A stretch of 58,287 bases of DNA, taken from Symbiodinium natans. Taxonomy: Eukaryota; Sar; Dinophyceae; Suessiales; Symbiodiniaceae. The position numbers and the translations under genes are program-made. Each line of letters opens with the position of its first letter. Position 1 is the stretch's first letter. Shown here in pieces: positions 56,101 through 58,287 of this stretch. The notes beneath the pieces are model-generated. The model was given only the letters and a program-made list of their open reading frames with translations. It searched no databases and had not been told where the DNA came from. The stretch is from the NCBI GenBank assembly GCA_905221605.1, contig CAJNDS010002675.1, forward strand, positions 197,501-255,787, in the 5' to 3' direction.

Positions 56101-58287
56101 TATAGTCGCGGTCACAACTGCCGTACGCCGTGCTGCTTTGCAAGTGTAGTGGGATCAGGGTGTAGGATTCAGGGTTTAGTGATGAAGCTGGAGTTCCTTG
56201 TTGCCGTGCCGCCGTGTTAGTATTATATAATATAGTATAGTATAATATAATATAATATCATATAAGCTGTTTTAGCTACAGATCTTCAGACATTGCTTGG
56301 GCCTTCACCTGTGGGCTTCTGGAGAAGTCTGACCCAGATTCCAACATGTCTCCCAACATCTTCCCTCTCCCAAAGAAGCGAAGCCAGACTCAGAAAACCA
56401 AGACTGAGAACCCCAAACCCCAAACCCCCAAACCCCCCAAACCCCCAAACCCCCCAAACCCCCCAAACCCCCAAACCCCCCAAACCCCCCAAACCCCCCA
56501 AACCCCCAAACCCCCAAACCCCCAAACCCCCCAAACCCCCCCAAACCCACCCAAACCCCCCCAAACCCCCCTAAACCCCCCCAAACCCCCCCCAAACCCC
56601 AAAGCTCAGGCTGGGTTGGACCATGGCCCTTCTCTTCATCTGTCAGCTCCTCTTTGCGCTGGTGGCTCCTCGGCTGTGCAGGGTTCCGTCAGGGCCTTGG
56701 GGGTTTTAGGGGTTTAGGAATTTGGGGGTTTAGGGGTTTTCGGGGTTTAGGGGTTTAGGGGTTTGGGGGTTTGGGGGTTTGGGGGTTTAGGGGTTTAGGG
56801 GTTTGGGGGGTGTAGCGGTTTAGGGGATCAGGTGCCCCGAAACAGGGGGCCCTGTCAGGGCCTTTGGGGTTTAGGGTTGAGGGGTTTAGGGGTTTCGGGC
56901 TGAGGAGTTCAGGGTTTAGGGGTTTCGGGTTGAGGTTTTAGGGGTTTAGGGGTTTAGGGGTTTAGGGGTTTAGGGGTTTAGGGGTTTAGGGGTTTAGGGG
57001 TTTAGGGGTTTAGGGGTTTAGGGGTTTAGGGGTTTAGGGGTTTAGGGGTTTAGGGGTTTAGGGGGTTAGGGGGTTAGGGTTTAGGGTTTAGGTTTAGGGG
57101 TTTAGGGGTTTAGGGGTTTAGGGTTTAGGGGGGTTTAGGGGTTTAGGGGTTTAGGGGTTTAGGGGTTTAGGGGTTTAGGGGTTTAGGGGTTTAGGGGTTT
57201 AGGGGTTTAGGGGTTTAGGGTTTAGAGTTTAGGGGTTTAGGGTAGGCTGCACGATGCCACCGAGGTGCAACAGATCTTGTTCGGCTTCTACTTCAATCCG
57301 GACGCGGAAAACCAAGAGGCTCACCAGTTGAGCTTGTAGGGCTTTCAGAAGCTTTTTGTTTTGAATAGGCCTCTTTTTTTGAGAGGTTGGGAAAGAGAAC
57401 CGCTTTAAGAAGGCCCTATGGGATGCGGGAGGGAGCCTCCCAGCTGATCTTCTTCTGGTATAGGGTTGAGGGTTGCTCTGCTCTAAACCCTAAACCCTAA
57501 ACCCTAAACCCTAAACCCTAAACCCTAAACCCTAAACCCTAAACCCTAAACCCTAAACCCTAAACCCTAAACCCTAAACCCTAAACCCTAAACCCTAAAC
57601 CCTAAACCCTAAACCGTGTGAAGAAATATTGCTTGTCTCTGCTTGCGGCATCGCTCGCGTCCGCAGCAAGGTTGCGCCGCATTTGCATGCATCAGACTGC
57701 TGTCAAAGACATGCAAAGCGAGGGGGGTCCCCAAACCCTAAACCCTAAACCCTAAACCCTAAACCCTAAACCCTAAACCCTAAACCCTAAACCCTAAACC
57801 CTAAACCCTAAACCCTAAACCCTAAACCCTAAACCCAAATAATTCAGGTTCAGGGTTTCGGGTTCAGCGTTTCAGCACATCTGGCCACATTTCTGGCCTT
57901 GGAGTGCTCTCTCTGCTTCGTTCATCCCTCATGTCCGCTGCTTGGTTCCCAAGACTTGGGATTCTAGTTAAAAAAAATCAAAAAGCTCATCCTGCAGCAC
58001 CTCCAACTGAAAAGATTCTTAACAGGGAAGTTAGGAGGAGGTACGAATTGGGCAAAAAAAATGAAGATGGAGCTCGTGTGGTTTCAGCATGTTTAATCAC
58101 TTCTAGATGGCCTTGAAATAAGAAAGACAAAGTAATGGTCCTCCCAGCAGGCATACACAGCAAGAGGCTCATTAGAGAGCAATAAGTTCATGGAAAGTCC
58201 TGGTTTCCTGGAGATAGAACTCCATCCAAGGAAAGAGTATTATTCGGTTCGTATACGGACTGATATGAATGTTCCGGCGATTGCAGA
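38022..58287 (+). CDS. Voltage-gated cation channel gene, 5' part, runs off the window
   Basis: The exons read are 38022-38100 (ATG start), 40498-40563, 40757-40858, 41418-41510, 41672-41720, 42145-42193, 42749-42776, 43272-43342, 52758-52833, 54269-54318, 55398-55456, 56605-56664 and 57265-57318. The N-terminus is cytosolic with a coiled coil. S1 contains PWVDCMMSMLILC. The S1-S2 linker and S2 read GLELAEE..LQAMDVFTALA and ELAFGIIFTVEVLSRLAM. S3 reads EAWNWLDAMVISVWLL. S4 is ILRLARLFRLLRLLRLVR with Arg every third residue. S5 is LGWTMALLFICQLLFALV. The order and spacing are those of one voltage-sensor/pore repeat of the Nav/Cav-like channel superfamily in the plasma or another membrane. Ion selectivity cannot be judged because the pore loop is not in the window. 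The intron between exons 8 and 9 holds the 8.9-kb LTR element in antisense. Exons around 41.7-42.0 kb are the least certain. Confidence 0.7.
38101..40497. other. Channel intron 1 region
   Basis: Contains an AT dinucleotide patch (38311-38352) and a hexamer repeat (38929-39013). No telomere-type array and no recognised exon over about 2.4 kb, unlike the rest of the window. Confidence 0.4.
38929..39013 (+). repeat. (AAGTGC)n hexamer repeat, about 14 units
   Basis: Perfect units from 38929 to 39013. Confidence 0.95.
40498..40563 (+). CDS. Channel N-terminal coiled-coil exon
   Basis: It encodes VYDLHVMEVQQLRAEIRALQ and then SK, a heptad-like helix. The acceptor is gggtcag and the donor is GC at 40564. 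Confidence 0.5.
40757..40858 (+). CDS. Channel N-terminal cytosolic exon
   Basis: It encodes EGVPPGDLSDSLGEQQIEHA and continues to IV. The acceptor is caaaag and the donor is GC at 40859. It is phase 0 on both sides. Confidence 0.5.
40911..40977 (+). repeat. (TATG)n tetranucleotide repeat
   Basis: About 16 units with one CATG. Confidence 0.95.
41222..41365 (-). repeat. CCCTAAA array
   Basis: Flanked by two copies of ccctcaacccttacttcgggtg (about 41230 and 41353). Confidence 0.95.
41418..41510 (+). CDS. Channel N-terminal basic exon
   Basis: It encodes NASISKPWNVGKKRGLSKRH and continues to TLRR. The acceptor is acccag and the donor is GC at 41511. It is phase 0, with a CCCTAAA array just upstream. 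Confidence 0.5.
41672..41720 (+). CDS. Channel pre-S1 exon (tentative)
   Basis: It encodes RWDGQLRSCLRRWIKT. The acceptor is cctgag and the donor is GC at 41721 or GT at 41727. A possible small exon near 41872 (SDLLAIRP) could link it to S1, but I could not fix the phase. Confidence 0.35.
41752..41846. mobile_element. Palindromic MITE-like element, copy 2
   Basis: Inverted ends tactactggctgaagaa and ttcttaagcaagtagta; related to 27546-27660. Confidence 0.6.
41998..42098 (-). repeat. CCCTAAA array
   Basis: Before the S1 exon. Confidence 0.97.
42145..42193 (+). CDS. Channel exon, S1
   Basis: It encodes MPWVDCMMSMLILCRS. The acceptor is cgggag and the donor is GC at 42194, phase 0. Confidence 0.55.
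42583..42727 (-). repeat. CCCTAAA array
   Basis: Ends 21 bp before the S1-S2 linker exon. Confidence 0.97.
42749..42776 (+). CDS. Channel exon, S1-S2 linker (28 bp)
   Basis: It encodes YRGLELAEE. The acceptor is gcacag and the donor is GC at 42777. Phase 1 matches the next exon. Confidence 0.55.
43133..43262 (-). repeat. CCCTAAA/CCCCAAA array
   Basis: Before exon 43272-43342. Confidence 0.93.
43272..43342 (+). CDS. Channel exon, start of S2
   Basis: It encodes KDLGLNMDGRATMLQAMDVF and then TALA. The acceptor is ttataag and the donor is GC at 43343, followed by a TTTAGGG array. Confidence 0.65.
43388..43466 (+). repeat. TTTAGGG array
   Basis: Begins 45 bp after exon 43272-43342. Confidence 0.97.
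43578..43718 (-). repeat. CCCTAAA array with a CCCGAAA block; insertion site of the LTR element
   Basis: Eight or nine CCCGAAA units at 43640-43700. The last CCCTA is the target duplication. Confidence 0.97.
43719..44011 (-). repeat. 3' LTR of the pol-less element
   Basis: This 293-bp repeat is a near-identical copy of 52284-52575. It abuts the CCCTA duplication at 43714-43718. Confidence 0.9.
43926..43936 (-). other. Spliced-leader-like 11-mer in the 3' LTR
   Basis: TTTGGCTCAAG on the minus strand equals the last 11 bases of the dinoflagellate spliced leader and is followed by ATGG. The same site in the other LTR is 52490-52500. Confidence 0.5.
44012..44019 (-). promoter_or_regulatory. Polypurine tract before the 3' LTR
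   Basis: AGGGGGAG in element sense directly abuts the LTR start TGCGG, as expected for the plus-strand primer. Confidence 0.7.
44020..44382 (-). other. 3' untranslated region of the LTR element
   Basis: These 363 bp between the ORF2 stop and the purine tract have no open frame of note. A short palindrome (ctaggatttcctag) lies at 44024-44037. Confidence 0.5.
44383..47757 (-). CDS. ORF2 of the LTR element: three CCCH zinc fingers, about 1120 residues
   Basis: This frame opens at 47757 just after a stop and overlaps ORF1 in the +1 frame. It has no ATG until about codon 76, so it is probably made by +1 frameshifting. A CTT-GCA-A in ORF1 frame at 47746-47740 would let Leu-tRNA slip from CTT to TTG. 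Features: a low-complexity N-terminus; an unrecognised globular, helix-prone region at about 230-420; CCCH fingers near 705-727, 740-758 and 765-785 (CKYYVAGRDCFAGKDCEFSH, CIQFARSGKCRFGDRCVFEH); and a Lys/Glu-rich tail with several KKK runs. It sits where pol should be, but has no YxDD, no D-D-E integrase pattern and no HHCC finger. Confidence 0.75.
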   Translation of the reverse strand, partial: RKSFLQERDSQRTASRGNVPQSGSSGSNDGPKKSVHLGEGRDKASRGETRQEVTSQVFSLPQPSRRAERSQKRARDGSVMVGSLAVGSTDEVLPGQGVAGQVNVSESAQVLPGQEVAGQETVPEGAVQISGEETDQKEGEGRSNELRGDGAKILNVCPVKNDLQQLLVKGLLTRIYWKVAVGKLPVGQRDCQKGSNKMDRNLVISMSSEGASEQDENLALEDDADQSMGDGAMVVMVYDPRTLIQSPTTDWVMRRGLTDRSVWPAMAYMAQRICAEMVQVDEMNAQLGTGALLFQRRDQGHYCDLHHSFHDNPCLPAVGNYPLSVMGALLSPGLEGEFKNTDKFGTAMEAIAYDWSRSPGMEVHIELMARVAKLVHPFLNLGAQGSVMVSEFLWQRGRARLMEFLQAATCADQLEALWKRMDDDADEEVDPSTAVLEVLGPEDAVLDQGNNESLIPIEDAGGETSGDTGGDGKAPEVSPEEETSSGSSRLADTRIFLWSVYSRVASNFSMQDRTTGKIFDSTKGYPGEGPSNDDNPSSKRNLPWISEDYLDEVVSKKMERSSDMDGFVPGSEGPLEKVEVENVTASKILMALWKKGYRAGYRRLCRWSASGCKVGAMKRPIKRVQKIGTRKAFTKMFNVFGSSQHGSGVGGKPIMKVVGPRPGFPAVLQAPNTDSTSGEGSSPQVHGNVHVEHNRPMDRYEAERLEKRKKGFCYWFGKGKDRCKFGEDCKFIHSEDDVVLHSYWCKYYVAGRDCFAGKDCEFSHDATGVRCIQFARSGKCRFGDRCVFEHGDPLEEQRPRSPRTPPRDGPRRSSGANGGEKEISPEQFDDGEEDFMVYDEDTKMTELLMEAISFLSDGKPDLARAEADPLFKLLKFNGDTDQMDQEWVSWTTGMLTVLELLEVVKSYEVSLAEVEEWVNDLRIWYERANLGEEKDSKRGKKRSLERESSKDIPAEKEVVETSETEVAVEEEKKKEKKKRKAAAIEDPYTLMVPKPKKMPTIIEKGGSSSNVVVSAVEKASKTRTKSNVGGKTKKKEKSQSPKKEEVVMVQDPEEKDRPSDADAPVSTTVNAELGQSCQAIEDAKREGLVSSIQRCVQDPVLTVSDLEYILLQLHLKIANNRKKK
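47672..52216 (-). CDS. ORF1 of the LTR element: WW, S1 and three CCCH zinc fingers, 1514 residues
   Basis: This is probably an RNA-binding structural (Gag-position) protein. The start ATG at 52216-52214 lies 55 bp after the primer binding site. Domains: an acidic low-complexity N-terminus; a WW domain at about 218-250 (W-E-W-H..D-G-R-x-Y-Y-Y..W-T-L-P); a long acidic disordered stretch to about 660; an S1 RNA-binding domain at about 665-725 (GLVRCINGYGAFLDLG); CCCH fingers near 972-990 (CKFFNKGRCRNGDGCPYEH), 1062-1080 (CLYYNQGGCKYGTTCRYRH) and 1114-1134; and a basic C-terminus. It ends at TGA 47672. No protease active-site motif is seen. Whether it descends from a host gene or from a retroelement Gag cannot be told. 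Confidence 0.8.
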   Translation of the reverse strand: MPSPKRWLQPASDGGQNGGAGNGAAESLGERSVLEEVIPGAEEHLEEALVAESPNVGMNPNVDMVSNAEAEGRAVSVSPKPGEKRNWDATGGIDREMEVTVLRVLQKHGYQPSTSTSGRMVDQGSQTDLIGEVPQAARRPLNKIKRDPSSSSQGGGSGHEQKGADSFEAAPAAEYAMGEEEILQMEAERLRQLSEEEDEMRQVSGRDGFRKDEHLIKACDGTTWEWHLHEDGRQYYYCLDTQESKWTLPVVGEKMKSDEVVGSPSGNELEMEAALGSSSSTPKTESTRAFQGSVNSLGEKDFSSTIRDSGPRADGDAPTSGSPDEEGIPGNRADIAGAQHLDREETEALSEGVAAVESVGPEEKIPNVEIGTVSAAEERVVDVVPVVQEGGPGDSEDGGKKLCVATEEVSSFGAKIPAIQGEKEASGIAGDTEDLKDEAWSANDARVDAPDSTWSAKEARVEVHMVLRSTGDCNNGAQVSAAADDGGSQVDALVQPEVSREERNSKGYTGADEAAVVNDGGNSPLETMEPKEPAVEESVPAVDDQLNRPAVEENLPAAEGVTKDSNDGSTPMKGEVLPSGSSPEVDTERTAADEAKPLAEKKGGPEIQEHKKNEPVGLVEQDEQCDPKVKTKDAPGADDTEVVSEEHAKKVPRAGALESPGNHCYQEGDEIMGLVRCINGYGAFLDLGDLNVLIPAEGNNTCQFRFGDTVNGTVKRVEDDGTIILDTFLVLEEDVEDSSSTLRKWKPSGWSTWWTDSWYAGQWYQDSNGQWDWKQEEEQSEEGLVVQELSSEEREERQLYGEKIYKALLENGNEDEAYVGKITGMLLGRPMEDLQECVADHAFLNAEARRAYGILQNDGWKPDGTESTGLGKLTTFSRKQYHNALFELACRKRRFTRPVVGEAVATVLNQGEDEFWNALWLDTKLFLQELDGAVQSMSKRENKPMEAYMDPDQYKKAHMTPQTVSPGYSKLCKFFNKGRCRNGDGCPYEHRRYGEGWPEGGSTDPKNSQEADDEDGNIGDPPTEEGTVDEAQQEREDLAFRAKYNFGKGASKGEPTSGEPKGRLCLYYNQGGCKYGTTCRYRHNDDIALEGTWEPGKSWDNASRKALRDAGFHHCCFDYYLRGRCRKGSNFCKYSHDEMSDERLTLLKHLVQVANQVRFEKERGWEISDRSTFQPPASGGAESSSSSAPKALQMTNVSQKEGEKGILDEAEADEQKNSVAESTGIRLQNPEEPIENWMARNEHLWVYTPHVSEVMITLGVTNVSDLQEFIFVEDLVDKGINKVTACKILQLVGGVRYRPGGPEKAVPSDASVRVQQSSGSKGTGRAAVRTLTQVREAEDSGAKTMPRGSYRELFDKVRYRDAWTLAQRSPLCVQKLQLVGVGMPPVNPPTKKYRSRSNPVKRGRPLLDKKQVRQVPRSRSQRRVQPAEVVEKPKPLELKPRGGLSYRFSRAWADVVDDDEQAEALVSYAASSSDSSEEETNAAQRLKEIFLARKGFTENCESWQCSAEWFFRLQ
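52272..52283 (-). promoter_or_regulatory. Primer binding site for an initiator tRNA-Met half molecule
   Basis: In element sense GGTTATGAGCCC follows the 5' LTR with no gap. It is complementary to GGGCUCAUAACC, the anticodon loop and stem of initiator tRNA-Met (as in yeast). Drosophila copia uses the same internal priming position. Confidence 0.75.
52284..52575 (-). repeat. 5' LTR of the pol-less element
   Basis: This 292-bp repeat matches 43719-44011 with a single missing A (near 52315). In element sense it begins TG and ends TA and contains TTTGGCTCAAG. Confidence 0.9.
52576..52727 (-). repeat. CCCTAAA array, right side of the LTR insertion
   Basis: Continues the array interrupted at 43718. 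Confidence 0.97.
52758..52833 (+). CDS. Channel exon, S2
   Basis: It encodes ELAFGIIFTVEVLSRLAMSC and then ALRPW. This is the F-x-x-E-x-x-x-R pattern of S2 in voltage-sensor domains. The acceptor is ctggaag and the GT donor is at 52834. Confidence 0.75.
52834..54140. other. Channel intron between S2 and S3
   Basis: No exon recognised. Holds a palindromic element at 53618-53712. Confidence 0.4.
53618..53712. mobile_element. Palindromic element, relative of 31749-31983
   Basis: Inverted ends ttggca..gcccct and agggtgccaaa, with cagtccttaa and tcaggac inside. Confidence 0.55.
54140..54241 (-). repeat. CCCTAAA array
   Basis: Ends 28 bp before the S3 exon. Confidence 0.95.
54269..54318 (+). CDS. 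Channel exon, S3
   Basis: It encodes EAWNWLDAMVISVWLL. The W-N-x-x-D is the conserved start of S3. The acceptor is ctcagag. The donor is a GA at 54319; alternatives exist downstream. Confidence 0.7.
54361..54456 (+). repeat. TTTAGGG array
   Basis: Begins 43 bp after the S3 exon. Confidence 0.95.
54457..55397. other. Channel intron between S3 and S4
   Basis: No telomere-type array after 54456. The frame of the S4 exon is open from about 55158, so the exon could begin earlier. Confidence 0.4.
55398..55456 (+). CDS. Channel exon, S4 voltage sensor
   Basis: It encodes VNSQILRLARLFRLLRLLRL, with Arg spaced every three residues as in voltage-sensing S4. The acceptor is tttcaag. The donor is GT at 55457, or GC at 55466. 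Confidence 0.75.
55466..56409. other. Channel intron between S4 and S5
   Basis: No exon recognised. An AT-rich tatag/tataat tract lies at 56220-56268. Confidence 0.4.
56410..56602 (-). repeat. CCCCCAAA/CCCCCCAAA array
   Basis: Ends at the acceptor of the S5 exon. Confidence 0.95.
56605..56664 (+). CDS. Channel exon, S5
   Basis: It encodes LRLGWTMALLFICQLLFALV. The acceptor is cccaaag directly after a CCCCCAAA array. The donor is GC at 56665. Confidence 0.6.
56701..57243 (+). repeat. TTTAGGGG octamer arrays
   Basis: Mixed units to 56935, then a long nearly pure TTTAGGGG run. Confidence 0.97.
57265..57318 (+). CDS. Channel exon after S5 (pore linker)
   Basis: It encodes VQQILFGFYFNPDAENQE. 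The acceptor is caccgag and the donor is GC at 57319. The pore loop itself should lie further downstream, outside what I can read. Confidence 0.5.
57485..57836 (-). repeat. Two CCCTAAA arrays
   Basis: 57485-57615 and 57733-57836, about 120 bp apart. Confidence 0.97.
57837..58287. other. Window end, channel intron
   Basis: No exon recognised in the last 450 bp. Confidence 0.3.

Noticed and set aside
56286-56717. Gly/Phe-rich or Pro/Lys-rich proteins
   Set aside because: They are translations of the CCCCCAAA array; the real exon there is 56605-56664.

Overview
The window looks like a stretch of a dinoflagellate nuclear genome. The evidence is: dozens of interstitial telomere-type arrays (TTTAGGG on one strand, CCCTAAA on the other); protein-coding exons of 17-105 bp in very long introns; introns that mostly start with GC, sometimes GA, rarely GT, and end in AG; three genes in a row on the + strand; a long terminal repeat carrying an 11-nt match to the 3' end of the dinoflagellate spliced leader; and a LINE of the endonuclease/reverse-transcriptase type. 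Species and chromosome position cannot be told from the sequence.

Layout. (1) About 1.0-33.0 kb, + strand: one major-facilitator gene of the Spinster-like type. I assembled it by hand from 25 exons (plus one likely 5' exon). Reading phases agree at every junction, and the product has about 420-447 residues covering TM1 to TM12 and a stop codon at 32990-32992. (2) A LINE of about 6.1 kb (13358-19451) lies in sense orientation in the 7.1-kb intron between exons 16 and 17. It has a 20-bp target duplication and is broken by a 1-base deletion, a stop codon and a 16-bp tandem duplication. (3) About 35.4-37.0 kb, + strand: three exons of the C-terminal half of an FSH1-type serine hydrolase; the front half was not found. 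(4) 38.0 kb to the end of the window, + strand: the 5' part of a voltage-gated cation channel gene, with a coiled-coil N-terminus, S1, S2, S3, an arginine-rich S4, S5 and the start of the pore linker. It continues past the window. (5) An 8.86-kb element with LTRs (43719-52575), antisense in the channel intron between the S1-S2 linker and S2.

The LTR element is the most unusual object. It has 292/293-bp LTRs that differ by one base indel, a 5-bp CCCTA target duplication, a primer binding site matching the anticodon loop of initiator tRNA-Met (the copia arrangement), and a purine tract before the 3' LTR. Its two long reading frames (1514 and 1120 residues, overlapping in the +1 frame) carry WW, S1 and CCCH zinc-finger domains. 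I see no protease, integrase, reverse transcriptase or RNase H in either.

The second theme is the telomere-type arrays. They fill the introns of working-looking genes with an orientation rule: the array just before an exon is usually CCCTAAA, and the array just after an exon is usually TTTAGGG. Small introns therefore often read donor - TTTAGGG(n) - filler - CCCTAAA(n) - acceptor. Both large mobile elements are also inserted at such arrays. Several short palindromic elements recur in the introns.

All exon calls are manual readings based on protein-family resemblance, splice dinucleotides and phase. No alignment or transcript evidence was available.
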